64,000 nt of DNA from Ferrithrix thermotolerans DSM 19514 (GCF_900128965.1 NZ_FQUL01000001.1:47932-111931); one strand, 5' to 3'. Positions 26,566 to 35,938 are shown, counted from the first letter of the stretch. Made by a program: numbers and translations. The notes: generated from the sequence alone by a model not told the origin.

Positions 26566-27221
26566 TCCAGCAGAAGCCAGAGGCCGACAAAAAGAGGTCT
26601 GGGGGTGGCGAATATATATGGCTATCTTTGATAGGCGACGAGCACCTTCTCCTAGACAAGGCTGGTTCAAGGGTCGTACGGGTTTACCTGACGCAACGAA
26701 GTTTCGATGACTCTGTTTTAGGTACAGGTTCGCTCGTTGATCTTGTAGACATCAGAGACGACACCATAACCGACCAGGCCAGACCAGAGCTCATAACGGC
26801 CCGGGACTTTTTCTTCTACGATAAAAAACCTCTATCTATGCGTAGACTGAGGAAGAGTCTTAGGTCTGTATCTCTTAGTACCTCAAGTCCCCCGCTTTGG
26901 CGTCATGGACTTTCCACCTCATACTCTCTGTTCGATGGTTCAACCCCTTCGGTCTGTGTAGTACATCTTGAGAACAAGGTTGCAATCTTTAAAGACGGCC
27001 GGGACAATAAGGATCATATCGGCTTTAAATGGAACGGTGTCTTTCAGAGCTACCCTCTCTCTGAAACTTTAAGATCGAAGCTCAAAGTAGAGGTTGTGGA
27101 CCGCATGATCAGCAAGAAGCAGATAAAACTGCTCTTAGGTTTTTATCCATCCTTCCTCGTCCTAGCCTATACAACCCCGGAGGAAGGGTACTGCAAGAAA
27201 CTAGCCGTGGCACTACTGTAA
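26562..27221 (+). CDS. Unknown protein, translationally coupled to the YyaL-like gene
   Basis: A 219-residue product starting at TTG within the stop of the YyaL-like gene (TTGA overlap), so it is very likely real. The N-terminus is Lys/Gly-rich, the rest alternates beta-like stretches (YIWLSLIGDEHLLLDKAG, RVVRVYLTQR, SVCVVHLENKVAIF). No catalytic motif, signal peptide or membrane segment is seen and I recognise no family. Coupling suggests a function linked to the YyaL-like protein. Confidence 0.72.
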   Translation: MIQQKPEADKKRSGGGEYIWLSLIGDEHLLLDKAGSRVVRVYLTQRSFDDSVLGTGSLVDLVDIRDDTITDQARPELITARDFFFYDKKPLSMRRLRKSLRSVSLSTSSPPLWRHGLSTSYSLFDGSTPSVCVVHLENKVAIFKDGRDNKDHIGFKWNGVFQSYPLSETLRSKLKVEVVDRMISKKQIKLLLGFYPSFLVLAYTTPEEGYCKKLAVALL

Positions 27222-27282
27222 GAGTAGGTCATCTCATATCTTCAACTAACCTAACTACCGCACAAGAGAGATTAGCCCAGCG

Positions 27283-28890
27283 TCACCCCTGTGATATGAT
27301 CTTTCGAGAAAGTTCGATGTACATCGAAGAACCTCGGCGAAATAGCCATATCGTTACATAGATCGCCACACCTAAGACCCCAATGAGCGCTACTGCCTCG
27401 GCATTGACCCCAAATACAGCCGCCACACCTAGGACCGATCCAACTACCGACACTGCAAAGAAAGGTAGCAGGGTTCCCCAAATCGTAACCCGGCTTGACC
27501 AGCTAATTGGGTTGTCTCTTGGAAAATACAGGACTCCCGCTATCGCAACGGTTCCCACTACATAACAAGCAAGTGCTACGGAGGCGCTTCGAATCAGATC
27601 GGAAAGAGCACCCACGTTCACAAAGACGACAAGGGAGATGACAGATCCAAATAGGGATGTTACCGCCAGCCAAAATACAAAGAAGTATGCGATCGCCCCT
27701 GTACCTATCGGTGTGAGGATGAGAGTCGGAGTCAGTCGAAAACTCCACAAAGACACGCTGCGCAGAAGGGATATCGATGAGAACAAGGCCAGAAAAAGCT
27801 CAGGGGCGTCAAGCGGCCGAGAAAGGCCAATTATCAGCATCAGCGCCAGCGGGGAAAGGTAAGAAAAGGCCACAGACATACCGACCGGATCCCGGACGAT
27901 CGATCGCAAAAAAGCGCTGAGCTGTGCAGCAAAGCCCTCTCGGCGGCTCATTACCTCCAGAATCAACGAGCCGGGGTTTACAGCAGTGGTTACATAGGAG
28001 GAGGCTGAGTTTCGTCTTCTTGTAGTCCTTTGCTCAGTCGGCTTTAGAGTTGCTCGACCGAGTTTGGACATCGCAACCTGAAGAAGAACAACCGCCACCG
28101 ACAGATGTAGTAGCGCATAGAGGAAGGTAAGCCAGATCGGACGACCCATAGCGATCGATATCAGTGATCCCTGAGGAAAGAGACATAGCCATGTGTCGTA
28201 AGGATGGAGATAGGCACCCAGCCTTGTAAGAGCGACTCCACCTCCCAAAGACCCTATCGTTGCCCCATAGATCCCAAGTAGGGGCAAAGTAAGCAGTGTT
28301 ATCAACAAGCTTTGGATCCCACCTTTTGTGTGCCTTATAACAGCCACACTGAGCAGGATTACCACTGCCAAGCAGCTAGCTACCAGGGACAGCGTTTCGC
28401 TCAAAACCAAGACATAACCATAAAGGGGATCTCCAATCTCGTAGAGGAGATAGACTCCGATTGCAACTGAGATAGTAAAAGATACCAATACAGGATTTAG
28501 GGTTGCTCCCAGGAGATAGGCTAGGTTGAACCTTCCCCGATGGATCGGCAGCAGCTTAGCCACCATGGAATCCTGACGCATCGATACCACATTTACAACG
28601 GTTCGAACCGCCGCGATCAAGTTGGCCAACACCGATAGGTCTACAAACACCACGTATGCAACGCTACGTTGAGTCAGACCGTGAAAGTTTCGGCTTGGCT
28701 GCGAGACAACGAAAGAGACGATCACTAAAGCAAGCACTATCAGCAGGCCGAGAGAGATGAAAAACCGGATGGCTACAGATCCCGTCCCACCGTTAGTCCT
28801 ACCGCCCCTTAGAGTCGAAACCACCACGGACTGAGCAAGTAGCCAACTCGAGTAGGTACTAAGCGGCGCCTTAGTCCCCCGTTGGTACAT
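27283..28890 (-). CDS. ABC exporter permease
   Basis: A 535-residue membrane protein with about a dozen hydrophobic helices spread over two halves separated by a basic loop (about 280-330, ATLKPTEQRTTRRRN). It overlaps the ATP-binding subunit gene by 20 bases and completes a two-gene ABC-2-like transporter. The substrate is unknown. Confidence 0.82.
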   Translation of the reverse strand: MYQRGTKAPLSTYSSWLLAQSVVVSTLRGGRTNGGTGSVAIRFFISLGLLIVLALVIVSFVVSQPSRNFHGLTQRSVAYVVFVDLSVLANLIAAVRTVVNVVSMRQDSMVAKLLPIHRGRFNLAYLLGATLNPVLVSFTISVAIGVYLLYEIGDPLYGYVLVLSETLSLVASCLAVVILLSVAVIRHTKGGIQSLLITLLTLPLLGIYGATIGSLGGGVALTRLGAYLHPYDTWLCLFPQGSLISIAMGRPIWLTFLYALLHLSVAVVLLQVAMSKLGRATLKPTEQRTTRRRNSASSYVTTAVNPGSLILEVMSRREGFAAQLSAFLRSIVRDPVGMSVAFSYLSPLALMLIIGLSRPLDAPELFLALFSSISLLRSVSLWSFRLTPTLILTPIGTGAIAYFFVFWLAVTSLFGSVISLVVFVNVGALSDLIRSASVALACYVVGTVAIAGVLYFPRDNPISWSSRVTIWGTLLPFFAVSVVGSVLGVAAVFGVNAEAVALIGVLGVAIYVTIWLFRRGSSMYIELSRKIISQG

Positions 28891-29632
28891 CTTCAGGATC
28901 CGTTAGAGCAAAGAAAACCCTTTCAAGATCAGCCTTTTCGTCTACGGAGGCCTGATCTCGAAGGTCGTCGAGTATTCCAGAGCCGATAACCCTTCCAGCT
29001 TTCAGAACAGTCACCCGATCTACCACCGACTCCACCAACTCAAGCAGATGGCTTGAAAATACTATTGCAAGACCCTCCTCCTTAAATTTACACAACAGAT
29101 CCTTGACTTTACGTATCCACATCGGATCGAGCCCTACTGTAGGCTCATCCAGAAGAAGAACCTTTGGGCGTGCGACTAAAGCTAGAGCAAGAGCCAGTCT
29201 CTTCTTCATCCCCCTCGACAACTCTTCAACTCTTGAATCTTTTGTCTCTAAAAGACCGACCAAGGACAAGACCTCCTCTGCCCGATCCTTCGAAGCACGT
29301 CCAAATCCAAAACAACGTGCAAAGAGCGAGGCGTGCTCGAAGGCGCTTAGGTTGGGAATGAAGATCGGTTCGTCAGCGACAAAACCAACCAGCGCTTTGA
29401 TCGACTCGGGTCTGGGCCATACCGCTTTGCCACAAACATAGACGTTCCCTGACTTAGGTGGTACTAGTCCTGCCAATATGTTCAGGGTCGTTGTCTTTCC
29501 AGCTCCGTTTGCACCTAACAAGCCGTGGATCTCCCCAGCTTCAACGTTTAGAGAAAGACCATCTAAGACAACCTTGTCTGCATAGCTTTGATACAACGAC
29601 TCAGCCACAAGCAAGTCGATGGAGATTGACAT
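28871..29632 (-). CDS. ABC transporter ATP-binding protein
   Basis: A 253-residue ATPase with Walker A GANGAGKTT (40-48), a signature motif LSRGMKKR (about 138-145), Walker B LLLDEP (159-164) and switch His195. The signature LSRGMKKRL and the preceding layout are those of ABC-2-type exporters, matching the fused-size permease downstream. No regulator is adjacent. Confidence 0.92.
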   Translation of the reverse strand: MSISIDLLVAESLYQSYADKVVLDGLSLNVEAGEIHGLLGANGAGKTTTLNILAGLVPPKSGNVYVCGKAVWPRPESIKALVGFVADEPIFIPNLSAFEHASLFARCFGFGRASKDRAEEVLSLVGLLETKDSRVEELSRGMKKRLALALALVARPKVLLLDEPTVGLDPMWIRKVKDLLCKFKEEGLAIVFSSHLLELVESVVDRVTVLKAGRVIGSGILDDLRDQASVDEKADLERVFFALTDPEDVPTGD

Positions 29633-29775
29633 AGACTCTACTCTACATGGTAAGGCGGGCGCCGATCAAGCACGTAAAGGAGCAGATCGGTAACCACTTA
29701 CGCCATCTTTACAGCCGTCGTTCCGAGCTGGCAAGATTTTTGGGGGTGCTAAGATGACGAATAAGGGGAGGAGAC

Positions 29776-30348
29776 ATGACAAAGGTACCTTATTGGTTTG
29801 GATCACTACCGACCATCGACGAGGTCGCAGACGAAGACGTAAAAGATACAGTCGTAAAGGTCACCGAGCGATCGGGCTTTACCCCAAATGTTTTCTTAGC
29901 ACTGGCTAGGCGCCCTGAAGAGTTCCGGGCTTTCTTTAGGTATCACGACGCACTCCTAAATGCCGAGGGGTCTTTATCCAAGGCAGAGAAGGAGATGATT
30001 ATCGTCTCGACCTCTGCAGCTAACAACTGTATGTACTGCGTCGTCGCACACGGCGCTATCCTGAGAGTCCGCTCTAAGGACTCTATAATCTCAGATCAGC
30101 TTGCAGTTGACTTTGAGAAGGCGGATATTACAGCACGAGAACGTGTAATGCTTCGCTTTGCACACAAGGTCTCACTACACGCTAACGAAGTAGTTCCTGA
30201 TGACTTTGAACCTCTATACGAACATGGATTTAGTGATGACGACATCTGGGTGATCGGATCTCTCGCAGCCTTCTTTGCCCTCTCGAACAGACTTGCTGGC
30301 TTCTCAAACCTGCTGCCGAACCGTGAGTTTTACGCCATGGGGAGATAG
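29776..30348 (+). CDS. AhpD-like peroxidase-related protein (carboxymuconolactone decarboxylase family)
   Basis: A 190-residue protein of the peroxidase-related branch of the AhpD/CMD fold. The redox motif CMYCVVAH gives Cys85, Cys88 and His92, with the upstream Glu of SKAEKEMIIV. A strong GGAGGAG precedes the ATG. It may reduce hydroperoxides with a thiol partner; the partner is not visible here. Convergent with the small membrane-protein gene, 18 bases away. Confidence 0.88.
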   Translation: MTKVPYWFGSLPTIDEVADEDVKDTVVKVTERSGFTPNVFLALARRPEEFRAFFRYHDALLNAEGSLSKAEKEMIIVSTSAANNCMYCVVAHGAILRVRSKDSIISDQLAVDFEKADITARERVMLRFAHKVSLHANEVVPDDFEPLYEHGFSDDDIWVIGSLAAFFALSNRLAGFSNLLPNREFYAMGR

Positions 30349-30366
30349 ATACACATGATTACTGGC

Positions 30367-30570
30367 TCATCTCAGATACTTGTCTGAGTTGGCGGCACCA
30401 AGACGCTTGGACCCTCGCCTCTTTAGAATCCTATAGCCACCCACAGCCGCCACGGCTATAGCTCCTATCTCAAGGATGTGAAAGGCTAATGAGGCGAATG
30501 AAAGCACTATTGACCCGACAAAGAGCACCACAACTACTGCAGCACCAGCCATAAGAAGCTTTTTCATCAT
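30367..30570 (-). CDS. Small membrane protein, unknown
   Basis: A 67-residue protein made of a hydrophobic stretch long enough for two helices (about 5-48: LLMAGAAVVVVLFVG, then LEIGAIAVAAVGGY) and a basic tail ILKRRGSKRLG. It starts with two ATGs after a modest AGG. Topology with the tail in the cytoplasm is inferred from the positive charges. It lies downstream of the DUF1707 protein gene on the same strand. Confidence 0.62.
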   Translation of the reverse strand: MMKKLLMAGAAVVVVLFVGSIVLSFASLAFHILEIGAIAVAAVGGYRILKRRGSKRLGAANSDKYLR

Positions 30571-30687
30571 TCACTTACCTACTTTCTCTAGAGGCACCTG
30601 CCGATATATCCTTCGTTACCAAAAAAGGCGTGTCGGAGTACTTACGAATAAAGGTTATGGCGCCGGCAATCATGATTCCCGCCAGTA

Positions 30688-31152
30688 CTAGCGATACCAT
30701 CTGCTTCTCCGCCTCGATCTTCTGCCCATACGCAACACCCCAAAGAACCAACCAAATGCAAGCAAAGGGAATGCAAAGTGTAGAGCTGGCGCAGCAGCAA
30801 ACATTAGTGTTGTCAAGATTGGAAACATAAAGATTGCCAAGGCAACCATCGCCACAGAGCCTCCCCCTACGAGCCGCCTTTGCGGCTCGCTTGGATAGGT
30901 AGGGTACATCATGGCCAGTGGTTTCGACTCTGCGACGTACCCACCGAGACGCTGCACCAACTCCTCCCCTTTTGGAAGATCGACCACTAATTCCATAAGA
31001 TCGCTATAGGTCACGGACCGATGCACTCTCTCAAGTCTGTCCTCAAACTCTGAGAGATCTAAACGCCCTTCTCGGTAAGCGATCTGTAGGTGTGCCTCCA
31101 CCTCGACCCTGTCGTCTTGAGAGGCTCTTAAGCTCATCCAATCGTTAGCCAT
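30688..31152 (-). CDS. DUF1707 (SHOCT-like) membrane protein
   Basis: A 154-residue protein from ATG 31152. The N-terminal DUF1707 segment starts LRASQDDRVEVEAHLQIAYR, with GRLDLSEFEDRLERVH and ELVVDLP; two membrane helices follow (about 98-115 and 120-142), ending in a basic tail GRRSRRRSRWYR. DUF1707 proteins are common in actinobacteria and of unknown function. TATATT stands seven bases before the ATG, a layout expected for leaderless mRNA; the longer frame to 31197 would cross that site. Confidence 0.82.
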   Translation of the reverse strand: MANDWMSLRASQDDRVEVEAHLQIAYREGRLDLSEFEDRLERVHRSVTYSDLMELVVDLPKGEELVQRLGGYVAESKPLAMMYPTYPSEPQRRLVGGGSVAMVALAIFMFPILTTLMFAAAPALHFAFPLLAFGWFFGVLRMGRRSRRRSRWYR

Positions 31153-31159
31153 AAGATTC

Positions 31160-31165
31160 AATATA
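31160..31165 (-). promoter_or_regulatory. Likely -10 element for leaderless DUF1707 transcript
   Basis: TATATT on the minus strand, seven bases upstream of the ATG at 31152, with no Shine-Dalgarno site between. If transcription starts at the A of ATG, the mRNA is leaderless. The same spacing is seen at the XRE regulator gene. Confidence 0.5.
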
Positions 31166-31476
31166 GCGAATCGAAAAAAATATTTCATGAGAGTCATCTA
31201 GATCCTTAGAAGAACACTTGGATCTTGATTAGCTACCAGATCCAAGATGGACTCTGTGGCTTCAAAGAAATTAGTACTCTTATACGACAAGCGTGCATAA
31301 GTATGCGGATCAGCTCAGGCGCCACGCGCTATAGATAGCTTCACTTCTCAATTTCTAAGCTTGCAGCGGGAAAACTCAAGTAGAACCAACCATTTGGGTT
31401 AGCGACTGTGGTAGCCTTGAAGTATTCAGGCAACCGAATAACGCAAGTGAGAAGCCTAACCCTGAAAGGAAAGGCT

Positions 31477-31989
31477 ATGGGCAGAAATCCAGATCCAAAT
31501 CGAAAGCGGGAGCTTGTTCAGGAGTCGATTCCATACATTCTTACAAACGGAGTCGCCACTTTGAGTCTCAGGCCACTAGCGGCACATCTAGACACCTCGG
31601 CGCGCAATCTCCTATACCACTTTGGAACCTCTTCTAGACTGCTGCAGCTCATAATGGATGAACTAAAGACACAGGAACTAGAGTCGCTTGCAGAAGTGAT
31701 AGGAGATGCAAAAGATGCTTCGGAAGCATCCCATATCATCGAGACACATGTCAAACGTTACAAAGACACCTTTAAGGCCTACGTCGAGTACGCTCTCTCA
31801 GTTCCCTTTGACACCTTGCACCGACGCAAATACCTCCAGGAGATAGTGAACGTGTGGACCGAAACCCTTAGCATGAAACTGCCTAGATCGGTATCGGAGT
31901 CCGGCTTTGTAGAAGCTGAGATTCGGGCGGTATTTGGGGAAATCCTTCTGTCTTTAGCGCTTACTGAAGATACAGCACAAAACCTCTAG
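31477..31989 (+). CDS. TetR-family transcriptional regulator
   Basis: A 170-residue regulator. The N-terminal helix-turn-helix covers about 8-52 (RELVQESIPYILTNGVATLS, RPLAAHLDTSARNLLYHFG), followed by an all-alpha ligand domain. The start at 31477 has AAAGGAAAGG just upstream; the longer frame to 31408 has none. Divergent from the DUF1707 gene across about 320 bases, which is the most likely target region. Confidence 0.87.
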   Translation: MGRNPDPNRKRELVQESIPYILTNGVATLSLRPLAAHLDTSARNLLYHFGTSSRLLQLIMDELKTQELESLAEVIGDAKDASEASHIIETHVKRYKDTFKAYVEYALSVPFDTLHRRKYLQEIVNVWTETLSMKLPRSVSESGFVEAEIRAVFGEILLSLALTEDTAQNL

Positions 31990-32041
31990 ACGCTTGCACA
32001 TTGATAGGAAAAGAGACGAACCTGCATCTTCGTTGATGTGC

Positions 32042-33904
32042 TCACTTTAACTCAACGCCCTCTTTTATCGAGAAAAACACCTTATCACCCACCTCAAACC
32101 TGGAAGGTGACTCAAGATCTGCAACCACCTCATCGACTAATCCCTCGACTGACAGCAGAACTCTAACTCTTTTGCCCAAGGTCGTACAGAGACTGACCCG
32201 AGCGCTAGCCACGAACAGCATCTCTTTTTGGAACAAACCAGCATCTTTCTCATAGCGCACGTCTATCGCATGGGCCCTTACCCCAAGAGCACGGGTATCT
32301 TCCGCTAACTCACAGGTCACCTCGAAGTCCAAGGTGTCTAGGTACTCACGGGGAAATACGTTATCGATACCCACTACCGCCGCTGTTTCGATCCTCCCTG
32401 GTTCGTCAAACACCTCGCTTGCACCACCAGATGAGACCTTCTCTCCGTTTGAGACACAGAGTATCTCCTCGCAAAGGATGACCGCTTCTTCTGGGTCGTG
32501 GGTAACGAGAATAGAGGAGACACTTCTTTGCTGTAGCCACAGAGCAACCTTCCTCTGGACTCTTTTCCTAAGGGCAAAGTCCAATGCAGAGAAGGGCTCA
32601 TCCATCAGAACAAGATCTGGATACACCAAAAATGCACGGACTAGGGCAACAAGCTGGCGCTGCCCTCCTGAAAGTTGTCTCCCTTCCCGATAAAGAAGGT
32701 CTTTCACGCCAAAGTGATCGACAAGCTCAAAGAGGTGGTCTTGACTCACCCCATTTTCGCGCCTGATCAACTCTAGTTCTTCGTATACCCGATATCCCCT
32801 TGAGAGATAGGAGACTTGAGGAACCCAGCTAACACGGTATGGGCCAAGATATCCCGCCCTGGTCGTTCCTTTTGACTCCCCGATCTGGAGATAGCTTGTA
32901 CTCGACACCTCTTTGAACAACGATGCTCCAGCGAGATACGATATAGCTAGCGACTTCCCTGAACCTGAAAATCCCAAAATAGACAGAGCCGCAGAGCCAG
33001 AGTGCGAGAGCCTTAGCGAAAAACCATCTACAGAGCCCTCTATGGAAAACGAGATGGGATGTGGCGCAGTTGGTGTTGGATCCTTGAGCCTTTTCTTCTC
33101 CCTCTTCATCCTCCAAAGTAAAGCCCTAGGAGATGGGATAGAGAGGAAGAACAACGATCCCAAAGCTCCAAACAACAACGTGACCAGCACTGTGCCCACG
33201 GCGGAAGGGACTCCGAAACCTGAAAACTGTACATAGGTGAAGATCGGAAGAGAGTAAGGGTGATACGCCACCAAGATCGTTGCTCCGAACTCCCCAAAAG
33301 CCCTCAACCACCCGAGTGCTAAAGCACTTCTAAGCTGGGGCCAGTTCTCCACAGACGCAAAGTACAAAAATGCCTTCGTCTTTGAAAACCCTAGCGTCGA
33401 AGCGACGGCCGCCGATAGTGGTCCATCGGCTTTGAACGCTGACCGGGCGATCTCAAAGACGAAAGGCAGGGAGACGAACAACTGAGCGAGCGTAACGGCA
33501 GCAAATGAGTTTACCAAAGACCCATTGAACGCTCTTCCCACCAAGGTGTAGGGACCAAATGCCAAAAGGAGCATAACACCTGCAACCAAAGGAGGAAGTC
33601 CCAGGGGTAGACGGATAAGATTCCCAAGCAGTCTCATAAAGCTCGAGGACGAGGTCGCAACTAGGTACGCCAAAGGGATCGCAAGGACGGCGTCTAATAC
33701 AGTTGCAAGAGTAGTAGCACCGACAGATACATAAGCCGCAGAAGAGACACCGGCAAAGGTGATCTCCCGCCAGTTTGACGCAACGAAGAAGAAAAAGGCC
33801 GCCATAGGAACAGCGATGTAGAGCACCCCAAGACTTGACAGAACTCCGAGCAGACCCTCCTTGTGGCCCAAAGACTGCTTTGAGGTTTTCAACCCTTTAT
33901 TCAA
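32042..33904 (-). CDS. Fused molybdate/tungstate ABC permease-ATPase (ModB-ModC)
   Basis: A 620-residue fusion. Residues about 20-265 are a BPD_transp_1 permease with the EAA-loop motif RAFGEFGATI (about 201-210) seen in ModB/CysT; residues about 285-500 are an ABC ATPase with Walker A GFSGSGKS (311-318), signature LSGGQ (411-415), Walker B LVLMDE (431-436) and His469; the C-terminal about 120 residues resemble the Mop/TOBE regulatory region of ModC. In most bacteria these are separate proteins. The ATG overlaps the stop of the receptor gene by four bases. It imports molybdate or tungstate; the anion is inferred from the receptor and regulator. Confidence 0.9.
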   Translation of the reverse strand: MNKGLKTSKQSLGHKEGLLGVLSSLGVLYIAVPMAAFFFFVASNWREITFAGVSSAAYVSVGATTLATVLDAVLAIPLAYLVATSSSSFMRLLGNLIRLPLGLPPLVAGVMLLLAFGPYTLVGRAFNGSLVNSFAAVTLAQLFVSLPFVFEIARSAFKADGPLSAAVASTLGFSKTKAFLYFASVENWPQLRSALALGWLRAFGEFGATILVAYHPYSLPIFTYVQFSGFGVPSAVGTVLVTLLFGALGSLFFLSIPSPRALLWRMKREKKRLKDPTPTAPHPISFSIEGSVDGFSLRLSHSGSAALSILGFSGSGKSLAISYLAGASLFKEVSSTSYLQIGESKGTTRAGYLGPYRVSWVPQVSYLSRGYRVYEELELIRRENGVSQDHLFELVDHFGVKDLLYREGRQLSGGQRQLVALVRAFLVYPDLVLMDEPFSALDFALRKRVQRKVALWLQQRSVSSILVTHDPEEAVILCEEILCVSNGEKVSSGGASEVFDEPGRIETAAVVGIDNVFPREYLDTLDFEVTCELAEDTRALGVRAHAIDVRYEKDAGLFQKEMLFVASARVSLCTTLGKRVRVLLSVEGLVDEVVADLESPSRFEVGDKVFFSIKEGVELK

Positions 33905-34848
33905 CCTCCCACGATTGAGCGCAGTGCCGCAGGTAGATCACTTTTTGAACCAGAGAGCTTTGGAGCGGTAACCGTCAATCCGACTTCCTTTAGAAGTTTT
34001 TGACCTTCAAAAGAGTACAGGAACTGAATAAAGGACGAGGCCCCGGCACGATGTGGTGACCCCTTTACCACAGTAACGGTAAAGGTCGCGCCAAGGTTCA
34101 CACCGGTCGAGATAGTGGGGATCTTAGCTAGTGCAGCTTCGTTGGAATAGAAGAAGCCGGCGTCTAACTGACCAGCCTCAAGCCGTGACACAAGGGTCTC
34201 CTCCGGAAAGACCTGAGCGGGGTTCTCCGTAGAACCAAGTATGTTGGATGACAAAGAAGGGTCGTGCAACCGTGCTGCCTCTACATCGACCAACTTGATC
34301 GTCAAGACGCCTTTTGGATCAAGCTTAGGGTCGGTTCGACCCAGGAGAAATCTCTTCTCTTGCATAACCTCGTACCATGGTTTGGTCTTTAGCTGTTGCA
34401 CGAAAGAAGAGTGAGGGTTGTACCCAATTACCAAGGGTGCCTTAGCTAGATACAGATACCAGTTAACCCAGTTTCCATTTGCGGAACCCTCTAAGGTCTT
34501 ATCGACCTTGGGAGAGGCCGATATAAACACATCAGCTACCTCCACCTCGTCTTTGATCTCATTCGCCAGTGCAGAAGCACCGCCTGGTAGACCCTGAAAG
34601 GTAAACCCAGTCGCTCTATCGAAAGCAGGGGCAATTACCTTTGTCATAGCTCCTACCAGCGAACCTGCATAGAGGACATCCACCGGACCAGATCCTTTTA
34701 TGATAGATAAACTCACCGGCGCACTGGAACTTGAAGTGGTCGAAGAAGCAGCCGGTGCACCGTTTCCACATGCACTTACAACAACGCCACCAAAAAGCAA
34801 CGAAGACAGTGCCATGAATCTAAACGAAGACAAAGAAGCTAATCCCAC
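33901..34848 (-). CDS. Molybdate/tungstate-binding lipoprotein (ModA/WtpA-like)
   Basis: A 315-residue solute receptor. The leader ends in VVVSACG, a lipobox with Cys27, followed by a Ser/Thr-rich linker. The mature part has the type II oxyanion-binding layout: DVLYAGSLVGAM, PGGASALANEI, ADVFISASPK, APLVIGYNPHS and GRTDPKLDPKG. These match the WtpA/ModA group. The GTG start is preceded by AAAGG eight bases upstream. Cotranscribed with the ModBC fusion; 43 bases after the regulator gene. Confidence 0.9.
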   Translation of the reverse strand: MGLASLSSFRFMALSSLLFGGVVVSACGNGAPAASSTTSSSSAPVSLSIIKGSGPVDVLYAGSLVGAMTKVIAPAFDRATGFTFQGLPGGASALANEIKDEVEVADVFISASPKVDKTLEGSANGNWVNWYLYLAKAPLVIGYNPHSSFVQQLKTKPWYEVMQEKRFLLGRTDPKLDPKGVLTIKLVDVEAARLHDPSLSSNILGSTENPAQVFPEETLVSRLEAGQLDAGFFYSNEAALAKIPTISTGVNLGATFTVTVVKGSPHRAGASSFIQFLYSFEGQKLLKEVGLTVTAPKLSGSKSDLPAALRSIVGG

Positions 34849-34891
34849 CTATCTAACCTTTCAACTATATAAAACGCAATATGCCAAACCG

Positions 34892-35887
34892 CTAGCGGTA
34901 CCCAGACAGAGCAGTAAGCTCAAGTCGGAATCTTCGCGATGAGACGGTCTCCCCTACCTTTTCAACCAGGGAAGGATCCACGGCCTTGGGATCGTAGAGA
35001 AGTCGACTCTTTTGCAGGTCTATGGTTGTAAATTCAAGCGTGCGTGCTTTTGCGGCTGCTAGAGATGTCACTCCAACGTCCGCCAAAGAAAGAGATAGAG
35101 CAGACGCAACCTGTTCGTGATCCTTCAGTGAGAGATACCTTCCAAAGACTCCGCTGGGTTCACAACCATCCAAGGAGGGGTGCATGCTAAGAAAGTCAAA
35201 GACACCCGACCCCTTGGGGCGACCAGCAAACACAACACTTGTACCAACTAGATCTTCAAGAGATCTTCCACCTCTATAACCCGGACGAAAGGCTAGGACG
35301 AGCTCCCATTCAGAGAGCGGGAGCTCACTTAGCCCTTCAAAAGTGAAGTCTTTCGTGCAGGAGTGATGCATCACAGCGAAGTGAGCTTCATGAGAGAGAA
35401 GGCAGGATAGTGCTTCTGTATTAGTCCTATTCATCCAACGATGATGGGTCTTTGTGGTCGTATCTTCTAGGTAGCTCGATAAAAGTCCGAGCACTGGATC
35501 ACAACCGCTAAAGAGGACCGAGTCCCAGCCGGTTGACATGACCTCTCGAATCTCTCCATCTTTTACCACTCCCATAGCGTCCGCACAGGCAGAGAGATCG
35601 CCTAGCTCAACCCCAACCTCGACATACCTTCGCTCTCCCGCTATATCTACCACCATGAGTCTCTTTGCCACTGAGGCTGTAGCGACAGCTTTTTGTCGGC
35701 CGGGCTCTAAGAAGAGTTCTTCCACAGAACAGCCGAGAACACTCGCCACCTTCAGAGCAACATCAACCCTAGGAGTCGCACTTTTGGACTCAATTGCTAC
35801 GTATGCCTGACGCGACACCCCGACCGCTCTAGCTACCTCGGCCTGGGTCAGGCTCAGTCTCTCCCGTCTCTCCCGGATGCTCGTCAC
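34892..35887 (-). CDS. XRE-family regulator with molybdate-receptor-like domain
   Basis: A 331-residue regulator from GTG 35887. The helix-turn-helix (about 2-55, ERLSLTQAEVARAVGVSRQA and ESKSATPRVDVALKVAS) is followed by a periplasmic-binding-protein-like domain (about 110-300: SGCDPVLGLL, FRPGYRGGRS) related to ModE/PBP_like sensors. A longer frame starts at ATG 35944, but that ATG lies inside an operator palindrome, whereas the GTG lies seven bases after an extended -10 hexamer. It heads the operon regulator-modA-modBC. It is likely to sense the anion and repress or autoregulate. Confidence 0.88.
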   Translation of the reverse strand: MTSIRERRERLSLTQAEVARAVGVSRQAYVAIESKSATPRVDVALKVASVLGCSVEELFLEPGRQKAVATASVAKRLMVVDIAGERRYVEVGVELGDLSACADAMGVVKDGEIREVMSTGWDSVLFSGCDPVLGLLSSYLEDTTTKTHHRWMNRTNTEALSCLLSHEAHFAVMHHSCTKDFTFEGLSELPLSEWELVLAFRPGYRGGRSLEDLVGTSVVFAGRPKGSGVFDFLSMHPSLDGCEPSGVFGRYLSLKDHEQVASALSLSLADVGVTSLAAAKARTLEFTTIDLQKSRLLYDPKAVDPSLVEKVGETVSSRRFRLELTALSGYR

Positions 35888-35894
35888 ACGAGAG

Positions 35895-35900
35895 ATACTA
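35895..35900 (-). promoter_or_regulatory. Extended -10 promoter element of the XRE-modABC operon
   Basis: TAGTAT on the minus strand, preceded by TGC (extended -10 TGN). It lies seven bases before the GTG at 35887, so the transcript may be leaderless. No good -35 hexamer is at the expected position, consistent with an extended -10. Confidence 0.6.
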
Positions 35901-35907
35901 GCATTTT

Positions 35908-35925
35908 TGTCAAGCCGACACGACA
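35908..35925. promoter_or_regulatory. Operator copy 2, TGTC-N10-GACA, over the promoter
   Basis: TGTCAAGCCGACACGACA, 18 bp. The outer TGTC/GACA arms match those of copy 1. It covers about -21 to -38 relative to the predicted start at 35887, over the -35 region, a position where a repressor would block RNA polymerase. Its inner bases are only partly symmetric. Confidence 0.58.
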
Positions 35926-35938
35926 GCATTGTCGCTTT

